A DNA stretch of 64,000 bases from Brachynemurus nebulosus (GCA_035578155.1 JAPWDM010000005.1:15591332-15655331), one strand, 5' to 3'; positions 1 to 12,536 are shown, numbered from the stretch's first letter. Notes: generated from the sequence alone by a model not told the origin. Made by a program: numbers and translations.

Positions 1-937
1 TACAGAGCTAAACTGTTTTAGATAAATATAGATTCCGTTATGTAAGGTCTGCCAGGGTCCATAGGATCCAGAAGTGTCAAAAATAAACTAACTGACCGAT
101 TTTGAAAATTTTTTCACTGTTACAGAGCTAAACTATTTTAGATAAATATAAATTACGTTATGTAAGGTCCACCAAGGTCCATAGAACCCAAAAGTGTCAA
201 AAATAAACTAACTGACCGATTTTGAAAATTTTTTCACTGTTACAGAGCTAAACTATTTTAGATAAATATAAATTACGTTATGTAAGGTCCACCAAGGTCC
301 ATAGAACCCAAAAGTGTCAAAAATAAACTAACTGACCGATTTTGAAAATTTTTTCACTGTTACAGAGCTAAACTATTTTAGATAAATATAGAATACGTTA
401 TGTAAGGTCTGCCAGGGTCCATGGGATCCAAAAGTGTCAAAAATAAACTAACCGACCGATTTTGAAAATTTTTTCACTGTTACAGAGCTAAACTATTTTA
501 GATAAATATAGATTACGTTATGTAAGGTCTGCCAGGGTCCATGGGATCCAAAAGTGTCAAAAATAAACTAACCGACCGATTTTGAAAATTTTTTCATTGT
601 TGGGGAACTAACTATTTTAGATAGACATACATTACGTTATTTAGGGTCCGCCAGGGTCCATGGGACTCAAAAGTGGTAAAAATAAACTAACCGACCGATT
701 TTGAAAATTTTTTCACTCTTACAGAGCTAAACTATTTTAGATACATATAGATTACGTTATGTAAGGTCTGAAGTGTCAGTAGGACCTAAAAATGTCAAAA
801 ATAAAATAACTGACCGATTTTGAAACCTTTTTACTATTACCGAGGTAAACTATTTTAGATAGGTACAGGTTGTGTTATCTGAGATCCACAACTGTCCTGC
901 GGATGCAAATGCGGCGTAGAATGCTACACAACGGGTT

Positions 938-941
<4 letters not shown>
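1..941. repeat. 120-bp satellite-like tandem array
   Basis: About eight head-to-tail monomers begin at positions 1, 121, 241, 361, 481, 601, 720 and about 839; the first five are exactly 120 bp. Each monomer has a half starting tacagagctaaactatttta and a half ending with gaaaattttttcactgt. Units 2 and 3 are nearly identical to each other, as are units 4 and 5, which points to recent local amplification. Divergence and small indels increase from unit 6 rightward. The array continues off the left edge of the window, so its real length is unknown. It has no coding potential. Confidence 0.95.

Positions 942-1019
<78 letters not shown>
942..1019. repeat. (TA)n microsatellite
   Basis: An essentially pure TA dinucleotide run of about 78 bp lies between the satellite array and its diverged tail. 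Confidence 0.97.
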
Positions 1020-1025
<6 letters not shown>

Positions 1026-1365
1026 AAGTACGCCTAGAATATACGGTCGAGCTGATTTTTTAATGAGGTCCACCGGGATCTTGCAGATCCGAAAACGCCA
1101 GTAATAAGCTATCGAACCGATGCTAAAAAATTTCTCACTGCTAGAGAACTAAATTATTTTAGATGGATACAACTATGCTGCACAAAATTCGTTCGGGTTC
1201 TTGGGTCCCCAAAAATACCAAAACTAATTACCCAACCGATTTTAAAAATTCTTTTACTCTTAGAAAGCTAAACTATTTTAAATAGGTACAGGTCTTAGAT
1301 GAGATCCGCCAGTGCCCAAGATTTGGAAATTCGCTATGTTATGCAGATGCTGCGACAGGGGTATT
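1020..1365 (+). repeat. Diverged satellite monomers with conserved 3' terminus
   Basis: Old monomers related to the 120-bp array continue after the microsatellite. From about 1139 the sequence matches 41669-41896 closely, including the terminal block gctatgttatgcagatgctg followed by a ggggtattt end. That terminal block also occurs at 10550-10595. Three dispersed loci sharing one fixed end suggest a transposable repeat whose internal repeats were amplified at this locus. The superfamily is not identified. Confidence 0.75.
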
Positions 1366-3434
1366 TTACTTATGTGATTGTATGTGTTTGTACATGTGAG
1401 ATTGAGGGTTGATAATGGTCATGTTAAATTATATGAACAACTAAAAGCAACTTTCTTCAAAATGAATTGAGCAAACGCGAAATTGATGACAGTATTCAAC
1501 ACGAGAATTTAGATCGTCAAGACCTATTAGCACCAACCACTGTCGAAATCGAAAATATTAACTGAATTATTATAAAATATTAATAATTATTTATTATTTA
1601 ACGTATTTTTACATAAGCATTCAAATTATAATAATACTTACAAATTTGCATCAAATGGCACTCAGAAAAAACATAAATTGAAATTTTGTTTTGAATGATT
1701 TAAACAAAATTTAGCAGCACAAGAGTTATCACCAGACATTTTAAGCCACCATAATAATTAAATACATATCAGAAATATTTTACAGATCAAAAACACACTA
1801 AAATTACAAGGAAATATTAAAAATAACTGATGACAGGCTTTAAATTAAAAATATTTAATGACAGTTAAAATTCCACTGCCATCGTTGTTAAAAATTTTAG
1901 AAAAGTCAGTAAAACTTAGACAAAATTAAATAATTTACATAATTATCAACTGTAAATTTTCACAAAATAATTTGACCTGCAAATTCATTTTTCTAAATTA
2001 AATTTACTTTAGTGATGATATTTTTACTGTATTAGTATGCATAATGCTATGCATTATTTAGGTACATAACATGGATAACGCTTTGGAATTTTTGAATCCC
2101 AAATGACACTCTTACGTCATCTCGTTTCGTAACTGTTTGTGAAACAAACTATTATTTAAACGGTGGTTAGGGTATAATATATGGCTATATGCTAACCATA
2201 CGTATGAATGTTGTGGTGCCGAGTTCTACTCTCGGTAGATACCTATATGTAATTTCCGTAAAATGATCTAATTGAGGAATAAGTATAGGCATTTTCTTTT
2301 TTACTGGTGAAAACTTACAAAATGGCGATACAGCAACTACTCAGTGTTGACTTCTTGAAGTTGCATTGGGCAACACCGAAGTCACAAAATGATTTTGTTA
2401 GTTTATCCAAATTATAAACACACAATATAAATCTAAATTTTATAAAATTGATAAAATAGCAAAAATGGTGACATAAACAAAAATAATTTTAATTTCTTAC
2501 TATTACCTTTTTTTCACAACTAATTATTTTAAAAAGCAAAATAGTAAAAAATGTTAGAGATAATAAACAAATATTTTACTTCGCAACTACACAAAGTACC
2601 ACGGAATACCATAAAGTAACGCTCAAATCGATTAATGCTAGAGATGTTTATATTGTAGTCAAATAATTACGGAATAAGAATATCAAAATTGACTTTTCGG
2701 GAAAATGCACTTCAAGTTTTGTAAAAAAGAAAAGAAGTTACACTTTCCTAAAAGACGTTGAATTTTTCAGTTTTCGTTAATTACATGTACCTATAGATAT
2801 ATATGTATCAATATATGTAACAGAAGAAGACTGATGAAAGACAGGGTGCTCGGTAGAAATATTGAAAAGCAGTTTTTAACATGAAGTGCATGTAGTCCTT
2901 AAAACTTTCATTGTCAAGTTAAAAATGTAGATTTTGTGAGATGGCCAAATATTTTATGTTAAATAACTAGGTTTTTATATTTGTCACCCGATATCGCATG
3001 ATTGGTCATTATAGCGATATCGCGGTATCACGCGATATTGCGTGATCGGTAATGAAAGTGTTAAACAAATACTCAAATCTTCACATATTAATCACAGACA
3101 CCGCTTATTTAACGAAGTCAAGTTATTTTGTTCTAATTACTTACTGAATATCATTTTTGAATAATAACATAAATCTATTTATTATTATTATTAAATCCTA
3201 TGTAATTTAAATTAACAAATATGATATAATATTCACATCTGTTAATATTCTATTTAATCATTTTATAGTCCTGTAAATATCCTTCCATTATAATGTATTT
3301 CTTCTTACTAAACCCTTACATTATACATATAATCGATTTTATCTTTTCAAATTTTTGTTAGCTTTGATGAATTATCCATTATGTCCAAAGATAAAAAGCG
3401 GAACTGGGATACGAAAAAGGCTTTAATGTAACGT
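1366..3434. other. AT-rich non-coding stretch
   Basis: No gene is recognised. Around 1445-1555 a frame of about 40 codons stays open on the plus strand and ends at TGA, with charged, protein-like composition but no convincing splice acceptor. Near 2566-2632 there is a reverse-strand copy of a short motif (gagcgttactttatggtatt) that recurs at 8165 and in the hAT element at 51823. Near 2990-3050 a cluster of gcgatatcgc-type palindromes is visible. Confidence 0.6.
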
Positions 3435-3714
3435 TACTTTTTACCGGCAAGAAGTTAGCGCCGAAAGTTGAAAAATCTTTTTGTTTTTTATATGGTTAAA
3501 TTGCTCCTTTGAAATCAGTAATTGCTCCACCTGAAACTTAATTATTTAATTAGTTATTTATAAAGAAAAAAAATTTTTTTCCGTTATTTAAGTTATCAAA
3601 ATCTCCCAAACTAATACTTTTTTATATAATTTCTTTACGTCAATAGATTGCTCCCAGTTTGCTCTATTTAATTTAAAAGCTAAATCTTAATTTTTTTGAA
3701 TAATTATTAAAGTA

Positions 3715-3745
<31 letters not shown>

Positions 3746-4160
3746 GTTATTTAACTTGTCGAAATTCAATTATGCTTAAATGTATGCAAATGACTTAAAG
3801 GTATAATGGATTGCTTATACGATTTAATAATACATAACCTAATTCATAATATTTTTTATTTTAATATATTTTAATTATTATTCAGAGAAATTGGTAACTA
3901 ACTTTTAAATTAGATTGAGCAAATTGGGAGCAATTTTTTGATATCAAGTAATTGTATAAAAATGCATTATTTGGCAAGATTTTGATAATAGAAATAGTCA
4001 AACAAAAAAGTTCTTTTGTTTGTAAATAACTAATTAAGTAATTAAGTTCCAGCTGGAGCAATTACTGATTCCAAAGGAGCAATTTGGGACCAATTTAGCC
4101 ATATAAAAAACAGAAAGATTTTCCAACTTCCGGCGCCAACTTCTTTCCGGTTTACTTTTT
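3435..4160. mobile_element. Foldback element with long inverted repeats
   Basis: The left arm (about 3435-3700) and right arm (about 3880-4160) are reverse complements over roughly 270 bp. Matching blocks include ccggcaagaagttagcgcc against ccggaaagaagttggcgcc, and the sequence around ggagcaatttggtc/gaaatcagtaattgctccac. The main difference between arms is a 12-bp insertion in the right arm. The centre holds a poly-T run (about 3717-3740). A target duplication is not clear. This is a hairpin-type non-autonomous DNA element with no coding capacity. Confidence 0.85.
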
Positions 4161-5242
4161 CTATATATATGTATATATAAAATGTAGAAGTGACAGGGTT
4201 AATCAACCAGGCGCCATTGCGGAAGCGTTAGTAATTTCGGACTTGGGTTAATAATTTTAATAAAATTGAAAAAAAAAACAAGTAGGCAGAACAATTAAAT
4301 AAATAAACAAGTTTTCCAGCCGGTCCTGTATGATAAAAGGTCCAAAAAGGAAAGTTTAGAAGTTTAGTAGATAAATAATGTTTTTTAGGTTTTCAAAAAA
4401 CCCACAAACGTTATAAATAGATTTAAATCAACATTTTGTAAAACTCTAATTTTGAAGGTTTATTTACATATTTTAATTTAGTTTACTTAAATAAACGAGC
4501 TTCAGAAAGAGCTCAACTTCACAAAACAGATAATATGTATGTATAGTTGGGAAATTGTTAAAATTTTGTACTGACTAAAGGCAATGATATAATGAGCATA
4601 CATAATTATTTATTTCCATTTCAACTTATATGTATGTGTCTACAGGAAATTTGTTAGAAATGACGGTAATGAACTAGTAATAATGAATAATGAAACGAAA
4701 TATCCATTTCAAATGTTCAAGAGATTATTGCATAATGACGTAATCATTTTCAAAAGTAAAAATATGACTAATAAAATTTATAAATTTAAGTGCAAAAATA
4801 CAAATCATTTCAAAATTTAGACTAGACCGTATGCGCAAAAAATATTACAACGGAATCGTTTTATATAATATTCACTGTAAAATATAATTTAAAATACCTA
4901 AATACTACAGATACCTAAATACTTAGTTCTATTTTTTTTGGCACAAAATAAGAAAATTGAAAAAATTAGCTTTTTAATTATTTATTGATTTAATAATTTG
5001 GTTCATATTCGTTAATTCATTGGAAATTATTTACTCTATTTATTTTTTTACTCCAATTACACACTTAATCTCACTGTTATTAAATAGTAGGCCTTCCCTT
5101 CTAATTTTATTTTTAATAGCCCTAAACGCTAAGTCAAATGAAAATTTAAAGATAAAAATAATTTCTCTTTTGCTATACACCATAAAAATTAGTTTCACTT
5201 ACGGCTATTTTAAAATTTGTTACATCAGATAATTCTTATGTA
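4161..5242. other. AT-rich non-coding stretch
   Basis: There is no recognisable gene or element. The small frames here are low-complexity and hydrophobic, as expected from AT-rich DNA. Confidence 0.6.
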
Positions 5243-6501
5243 GGGTTGACCGGGGTAATTGTGAATGGATTTTCATGAGTTGAGATAAAAGCGTTATATT
5301 AAGTAATTTTTTGATTCTTTTCTTTTTTAATTTCAAAAGGTTGACTTATTTTTAATTCTACATTAATCAGGATGCACCACACAAATTTTGAGAAAATTCG
5401 TATGAAAAACAAAAATTTTATACGCCATTCACATTTCCCCGGTGCGGTTTTGCAAATCTTATCAATTTTGGGGTAAAAGTGAATGCCATCAGAAAAATTA
5501 TTTAGAATGGATCACAAGAGAAGTGTGGTACATCAGATTAAAGCCCAACTCAAATTCTTCACTTTTTTCTTCATTCTTCCTCTTTGTTTAATGCAAGTTA
5601 CGCACACCTCAAATTTGTACAAAAACTCAAGGTTAATTAAAAATAACAAAAATTGTAGGAACAAATTTATTACAAACTAAAAATGATATTTTGTCATTTT
5701 ATCATACAAAAAATCAAAAAATTACATGATTTTCACACAAAAACAAGGAAAATAAGACTTTTTCAAGGAAATACATTTAGGTTACATGAATAAAAAACAA
5801 CAATCTATTCGGCCTAATACTGTAAACGAAAAAAAAATGGTTTTGTGTTAATCCTATTGCCCTTAGACACTCACAGAGACATTGAAAGCTAGTAATTTTT
5901 TTGTTTTTGTAAGTTGTTAGTGGGTAAGGGAGCACAGCAATGATTTCGTAGATTGATACACAAAACATTGCTCTTTACACAATTTTTTTTTTTTTTTTGT
6001 ATTGTTTGTACAACGGAAACTTGTACAATAAGGACACCACCATCTTCATCAACATTTTCAACTCTGAAAAGGAGACTACTGAAATTTTTGACCGCCTGGG
6101 GGCATTGGTGAGTGACGTTTACAATTACCCCACAATTTTAAAATCATGGGGTAATTGTGAATTGGTAATAAATTGTCCAATTTCTTTAGCAGTTAATAAG
6201 GAACCCTCTCAGGGTTTAGATCACTTCTTTAGAAGTACTTTTAACCATTTCTTACCTCTTAAGAAAAGGAAATGTATTTAAAAAAAAATTTTTTTGGGGA
6301 TTGGTCGAAGTAAGATACACAAAATTTTTAAAATAAAAAAAAAGATACTAATACTTGGAGAATTGTTATGAAATTTTAATAGCATATTAAGAAAGGACAG
6401 AAAAACGTACTAAGAATTGATTTTTAACAATATTAATGTTATTTTGGAAATTATAGGCGCCGTTTACAATTGCGCCAATTCACAATTACCCGAGTCAACC
6501 C
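5243..6501. mobile_element. 1.26-kb inverted-repeat DNA transposon, TA-flanked
   Basis: The left end gggttgaccggggtaattgt and the reverse complement of the right end (gggttgactcgggtaattgt) match over about 25 bp. TA dinucleotides lie at 5241-5242 and 6502-6503. Additional copies of the ggggtaattgtgaa motif occur inside (about 5460 and 6145), giving subterminal repeats. Internal frames are short and match no transposase I recognise, so the element is probably non-autonomous. The TA target suggests the IS630-Tc1-mariner group, but the terminus is not diagnostic. Confidence 0.8.
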
Positions 6502-6928
6502 TATCTACAACCTACCTATACTAATCTAAAACTTATTCAAACTATAAACCTACGTAATTAAAAATATATAAAATTTCGAAAATATATAAATTTTTTTATG
6601 CCCTAGCGAATTATATTTCTTATCTCACAAAATATTAATAATTTTTGTCTATGTAATATTCGTGTAAATATTTAAGTCGTTTACACGTACAATAAAAATT
6701 TTTTCCATTCCTTTCAGCTGAAAAATAAATATGGCGGTATCGGTGTCACGTTTATTGAAATATCTGATAATACGATCGAGTCACGTTTGAATCATTCAAA
6801 CGCTCACTAATCAATAGTTCATCTTTTTATAATGAATTTATAAAATTCCGGTTTGTTGAACACATATATACATACAGTAGTCGGCATAAGAATCGAATCA
6901 CTAAGGCCAACTGCACACCTAAGCGATA

Positions 6929-7157
6929 TTAACTCGGCAATTCCCAGAGTTATTTGGAGGTGACAGATGTTTTCAATTTTTTTCAACGATAAGATAATTA
7001 AATCTTTACGTTCTGTTACCACCATTGGAAGGCTAATAGATGACATTATATTTCTTTCTTGTGACAACTCTATACTATAAGTTAAACAAACAAATTAATA
7101 CAATTTACAATTAAAAATGTCTGTCACCTACAGGTGACACTGGGAATTGCCGAGTTA
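6929..7157. mobile_element. Small MITE with 18-bp perfect inverted ends
   Basis: The block taactcggcaattcccag (from 6930) is exactly inverted at 7139-7156. Similarity extends inward through gaggtgacagatgttt and its complement. Weaker similarity extends outward to agaatc/gattct at about 6890 and 7170, so the true ends may lie outside the coordinates given. There is no coding capacity. Confidence 0.75.
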
Positions 7158-7404
7158 AGATACGTGTGATTCTATTTAGAAATATTGTTTTATCTTCTTC
7201 TTAGATAGGACACGGACCAAAAAATTCATTTTTCAAAATTTTTAATTAAAACTGCAAGGATTTACCAATAATACTTATGTACGTAATTGGACTTTCTACT
7301 AATATTGTTTCTACTAGTACAGAAGAGAAAATCTGCAATATAGGAAAATCAAAGCTGCACAAAAAATAAGAGTGTTTTAATTTCTAATCAACAAATTTGG
7401 AGAA

Positions 7405-7800
7405 AATGCCCATTACAGAAATGTTAGAAACCAACCATTTCCGCTATTAATTTGAATAACATTAAGTATTGTATTATGAAATGTCGTTTTTCGACCACTT
7501 TTTTAAACATCAGAGAAATCTTTGAAAGCGATTCTTTACCTTGAAATAGATTTCTTGTAGCCTAGAATCATTTTCGCCATTATTTGGAATGACACTAGAT
7601 CATGTAATATGAAATATCGTTTTACGACCACCTGGTCTATCATCTAATTCAGCATTTTAAGCATTAGAGAAATGTATAAGAGCAATTCTTTAATTTCAGA
7701 TAGAATTCTTGTAGTCTGGAGTAATTTCCGCCATTCCTTGGAATAATGTTAGGTTGTGTAGTATGAAATTTCGTTTTCTGAACACTTGATCGACGATATG
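7405..7800. repeat. Degenerate tandem repeat, three units of about 134-154 bp
   Basis: Three units share tttccgccatt..ttggaat and the downstream phrase tatgaaatgtcgttttncga, beginning near 7435, 7569 and 7722. The spacing differs (134 and 154 bp) through indels. Each unit includes a gagaaat...ttcttgtag block. It looks like an old local duplication, not a gene. Confidence 0.8.
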
Positions 7801-8166
7801 TCCCCATCAAGCCTAGCCCCCCTATCATATTTTTCAAACAAAAATGTGATTCCATATTGTACTTGTTGTCTGTTAGGTATCTTGTACCGTAAGTAAAAAA
7901 GCAAAATTCCAAAAATGTTTTCTTTTTAAGAGTCAATAATTATTTCTGAGCATAACGTTAACCCCACCCTTTTTCTTTTTTTCTCTTCAAAATGGGTTTA
8001 ATGGTGCTAGACGTGTACTATCACGGACCGTAAATAAAGAAGCTAAATTACAAAACATGCAATTTTTATCATAAAAATCTTATTTTTTTAAACCTAGCTC
8101 CGCCATGCACTCTCTCTTTTTTTTTAAACTGAAATTATAAACATTTTGTAATTTTAATAGATGTGA

Positions 8167-8325
8167 GCGTTACTTTATGGTATTCCATATTTGTAAATAA
8201 TAAAAAAATATTTTACTTTGCAAAATACCACTTTTATTTTGAAAATGAACTAACGGTTCGAAACAATATTGTCACAGTTTCAAAATAAAAGTGGTATTTT
8301 GCAAAGTAAAATATTTGTTTATTAT
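8167..8325. repeat. Near-perfect palindrome with 33-nt loop
   Basis: The left arm (8197-8244) contains ttttactttgcaaaatacca and is reverse-complemented at 8278-8325 with only one or two mismatches. The flank at 8165-8192 carries the dispersed motif gagcgttactttatggtatt. The arms would form a stable hairpin in RNA or a cruciform in DNA. Confidence 0.88.
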
Positions 8326-9619
8326 TTTGTAATTTGTTGTAATTCACTTAAGATGCTTTTACGTACTGCTCAACACTGTACGTAATAAAAATTCATAGAT
8401 TACAATAAAGAGTAGAGATATGGAATTGTTAAAAACTTTTATTTAATTATTCATAAGTATGTATCATATTTTTGTCTGTTACTGTACATAATATGTATGT
8501 ATGAGTAGTGTTAACACACGTATTAATGTAATAATATTTATAATTATTATTGTTATTATTAAGATAAAAGTGAAAACAACTATCGTCTACAAGTTCTACA
8601 ATAGAACTAAATGTCATATCATAATACTACAATGAAATTACAATTCTTCAATTCTGTAAAATAAAATACACGTGCATCTTTAAACCAGGATATACGGCCA
8701 TAAGATTTATATAAAAGCTGACAATTAGTTTTTTTCCTAGAAAATTTCCTTAGGAATACAATGGTAATACCACGTAATAACGGTTATGATTGAGTAATCC
8801 TTATAAATAAAAATCATTATTATTATTCTGTTGGATGACTTTTTGAACACTGGGTGTCACAAAAGTGATCCCCAATACTATAAAAATTTTCCGTCTTGTT
8901 TAGTGTTTATAACATGGAAAATGGCAAAAAACGATGATTAGGATGAGAATGGACAAAAAGTTCATTTATTTTTCGTCTAAGAAAAAGCGTTGAAATGAAA
9001 AATTCTTATTCAAACAATTATTCTGTATCTCGTTGGAGTTCGAGTCCTCCTGTTAACACGTTTATGGTATTTATTTTAAAATCATTACAGCAAATTTTTC
9101 AATTGACGTCTCATCTGTATAAGTGACTACATATATATTCTTACGAGGCGCCGTGTGAACTTTTTTCCTTAAGTAATAGAGTTACATTCTTGTCGGTAAG
9201 TGTTTATTCCGTTTGGTTTATCGAAGAATGAATGAGATGAATATTGTTGCCGAAAGTTTACAATATAATTTTATCTCTGCTTTGGTCGTTCTTCTTTTGT
9301 TTCACCTTGTATGGAAAGAAAACAACAACAGATCACAAAACAAAAACAAAATAAAGTGATTCTGATTAAGTATTTAACTAAATGTATTAATATTTATTTT
9401 ATGTACAGATAATTATAAATTTATAATTATAATATATAAAATATAAATATATACATATTCTTTTAATATTTCAATAACATTATTGTTAACATTTTAACAC
9501 TACAAACGGTGTACAAAATTCTATAGCATCCACTAAATTACTCGCGAAGTTTTACCCGAAGCAATGGCCCGAAATTCGAATACGAACCGACTAACTACAC
9601 TATTTAACCTACTCTTAAG
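8326..9619. other. Non-coding stretch
   Basis: No element ends or genes are recognised. From about 9530 the sequence becomes visibly less AT-rich, leading into the candidate promoter that follows. Confidence 0.5.
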
Positions 9620-9815
9620 TATAAATAGTGTGCGATTCACATCTTCACGAAGTACGAGTATGTGGTGGCGCTACTCCAACACCGGACACCTTCGTCGAGT
9701 ATTTTGGCGAGGAACTTGGAGTGACAGTGCAGTCATTGCTTGACGCGTATCTATATACATATATAGCAACTAACAACATAATTTGACTGTATTTGTAACA
9801 ATTAAAATGGTAAAT
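9620..9815 (+). promoter_or_regulatory. Candidate core promoter and 5' leader of a host gene
   Basis: A TATA box (tataaata, 9620-9627) is followed by about 110 bp of unusually balanced composition (9650-9760), then attaaaATG at 9807-9809 immediately followed by gtaaat, a splice-donor-like sequence. Insect genes for secreted products can place an intron directly or a few codons after the start codon, so a leader exon ending at the ATG is possible. No second exon can be tied to it in this window. This is a weak inference from composition and short motifs. Confidence 0.22.
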
Positions 9816-10183
9816 TAATTACCTAACGTACTAAATGAAAATAAAATTTTAATTCAATGAGATTATAAATATTGATGAGTTTTAATCGCTAATTTTATAA
9901 TTAGATATTCAATTTAACAAAGAGAAAAAGAATTCAATAAAATTTATTTTATGAATAGAATGAATACATCCATTTGGAAAATTAAATTTAATTATATGGA
10001 TTTACATAGGCACGTATTTTAAATGATGTTAAAAATGTAATTTAAAAATTATTCAACAGATTTTAGTGAATTTCCAGAAGGGAAATCAGCTATTACAGCC
10101 ATTGTCATGACGCAACTTGAACCTGGGACTATGGCAGAAATTTGTTTTGAGGTCCCTAGAAACCGAAAATAATATTCACTAAA

Positions 10184-10185
<2 letters not shown>
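9816..10185. other. AT-rich non-coding stretch
   Basis: Nothing beyond AT-rich sequence is recognisable. If the candidate promoter is real, this would be the start of an intron. Confidence 0.5.

Positions 10186-10256
<71 letters not shown>
10186..10256. repeat. (TA)n microsatellite
   Basis: About 70 bp of TA dinucleotide repeat. It sits directly upstream of another copy of the dispersed-repeat terminus, as at 942-1019. Confidence 0.97.
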
Positions 10257-10262
<6 letters not shown>

Positions 10263-10600
10263 GTGGCCGCACGATAATGCTCGAACGAAATGTCCTAGGT
10301 TCACCAAATTTGGTGAAAATGTTGGAAATTCCAAACCGTTGGACAAGTTCGTTAGTCAGACACGTCCGATGCCCGGAACATGGTTTTTGTTCTTGAAAAA
10401 AATTTGTTTTTTGCCAAAATTTCCACTTATTCAAAAGTTTTTGCAAAATTTTTTTACACCATTCGAAAGAAGAGAAAAAATTACATAAAAAACTCTTTAA
10501 ACAATTATTTTATATCATCTGGTTTCCGAAAAAAACGAATTTTTATAAACGGAAATTCGCTATGTTATGCAGGATGCTGAGACCGGGGTATTTTCAATTC
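10257..10600 (+). repeat. Dispersed repeat with the shared ggggtatttt terminus
   Basis: This block starts at a (TA)n run and ends with gaaattcgctatgttatgca, a gatgctg stretch and ggggtatttt. The end matches those at about 1326-1365 and 41857-41898, while the body is different (it has a short palindrome caccaaatttggtg near 10300). The same end joined to different bodies is what is expected of internally rearranged non-autonomous elements sharing a recognition terminus. Confidence 0.6.
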
Positions 10601-12368
10601 AAACGATTTAAATATTTAAAATGTAAATATTTTATTAATATGAAGTATCTAATAATTCCATCGAAAATTTCAATTTGGTTAAATTGAAATATGTAGAAAG
10701 AATAAGATGACAGAAAATTAGGATCGGAATTAAATTTTGTTCTACTGCGTTTGAAGTTTCAAATTTGAACAGTTTTAATTTTTTGTACGGTTCCGTACCT
10801 GAGAAGGAAAAACTGAACCTTTATAAGGTCATAACGTAGAAATTTGAAATTTGAGATAAAAATGTTAGACTTTGATGAGACGCACATATATGGGCGAGAG
10901 TCAATGATTAGAAAAAAATCATTTAGATTTAAAAAGTGCGATGAGTTTTGTTTAAAAAAAATGTTTAAAAAAAGTACGTTAATTATTATATCGAGTGAGG
11001 TATCATTTGAAAAAGGTGCCTCTAAGAATATATTACAAATATTTTTTAGATTTTTAGAATAGAATTTAGATTAAAAAGTTAGGGATTGGGAGGAAAACAC
11101 TATAAGGCTTGCGTTGCCTACAGGCTTCTATCCGGTTAAATCCAGATTTGATTAACTTTGAAGATCAATTTCATCAAAAAATAAAAAGATAAGGATTTCA
11201 CGATTTGAAAACTTACAACGATTCCTAGTAATTTCATGGGCAGCTTCCATTAATTTTTTTATTTTTTTTTTGAAATTACCTAATTTTAAAACATTTTTGA
11301 AAGAAAATTCCGAAGGATGTAAGAAAAACGGAAACCTTATACCAACATTTTTCCATTCCATTGATAATAATAACATGATTTATGTGCGTATTAGACTTTT
11401 TATAAAAAGATTTTGCCAACATCTTAAAGTAAGAAAATTTAATACAACAATTTATATCAAGTTTCAACGATAATACATAATACGTGATACGATATCAAGT
11501 TAGCTGACGAACAAAATGTTTCCCGCGCTTGTGAATCAAGAGACGGACGCACAGACAAACAGACAGACATGATCACTAAGATATAATATTTAATGTTTTT
11601 GACATTTACTATCTGTTGTCAGTCTGATTCGGTACGATCGTTGCAATAAAAAAAAAAAAAAAACAACACAAAAACGTCCCGACGCCAACGTCAGCTTGGT
11701 TCTATTAATTTTCTTTCATGTCATAGGTACTGCTTGTACACAAAGTTTGCTATCGTGTGCCTTTTAAATCAAAATGCTATAAAGGAACATTGGCGTAAGA
11801 TAACGTAAAATAAAATTCAACATGGCAAAAGTATGGTGGCACTATAGTAACCTATAATTTTAAACTCTGACTACCACTTATAATACGCATTCTTTCTACT
11901 TCTTTCTCTAACGCTCTTTCACCTCTACTTCATCGCATTTTCCTACATCTTATTCCTACACTTTAAAAACGATTCTTTTGACGACTAAAAAAGTCACAAA
12001 AAATTTCTTTACTTCATTTTTTTTTTTTTTTTTTTTTTGATTTAAAGAAATATTTGTGTGATTTAAAGAAAACAAAATCAAAGAAATTTTTAATCTTTGA
12101 ATAAACAAATCCTTTTGAGAGTGTATATTCCTATCAAATATCCAAATTTTCTATTCTGTTAGGGAGGGCGTTAGGCGATATTTTGAAGATTATAATGAAT
12201 TTTATTTCAATTTCAGATTGTTGCATGAGGGGTAGAATGGGGCATACTTTCTTATCTATTAACGAGAATCAATTTCAATTGGTTACTTTTATTTTAAAAT
12301 AATTTGTTTATTAATTTACTTAGTTATTTAAGAGGCGTGTTTTTTGTACAGAAAAGTTAAAAATTATA
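10601..12368. other. Old repeat fragments, no gene
   Basis: A tacggttccgtacc palindrome near 10778 and a block of gacggacgcacagacaaaca type near 11540 resemble termini of the repeat class also seen at 15370, 47066 and 59898. Short A and T runs occur at about 11648 and 12019. No intact element or coding sequence can be supported. Confidence 0.5.
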
Positions 12369-12508
12369 CAGGGTGTATAACAAATAACTCTCGTCCTTTT
12401 GTGGGGTGACTCATAGCACCCTGTAGACACTAAAACCGCAAGAATTTTTTCGGAATTAACAGTCGCGTCACCCATCAAAAGGATAAGAGTTATTTCCTTT
12501 ACACTCTG
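12369..12508 (+). mobile_element. 140-bp TA-flanked MITE, copy A
   Basis: The ends are cagggtgtataacaaataac and, inverted, cagagtgtaaaggaaataac; both are flanked by TA (12367-12368 and 12509-12510). The inverted similarity continues to the cctttt/aaaagg blocks, so about 35 bp at each end pair. TA duplication and CAGGGTGT termini fit a Tc1/mariner-type non-autonomous element. Copy B lies in opposite orientation across the microsatellite. Confidence 0.85.
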
Positions 12509-12526
12509 TATATAATATATATACAC

Positions 12527-12536
<10 letters not shown>

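Noticed and set aside
1..941. CRISPR-like array of repeats
   Set aside because: The units are contiguous 120-bp monomers without unique spacers, in eukaryotic DNA; it is a satellite.
5997..6281. 94-codon frame inside the TA-flanked element as a transposase
   Set aside because: No DDE/D motif or other family feature; too short.
10186..10446. 86-codon minus-strand frame ending in repeated Tyr-Ile
   Set aside because: Its C-terminal third is translation of the (TA)n run.
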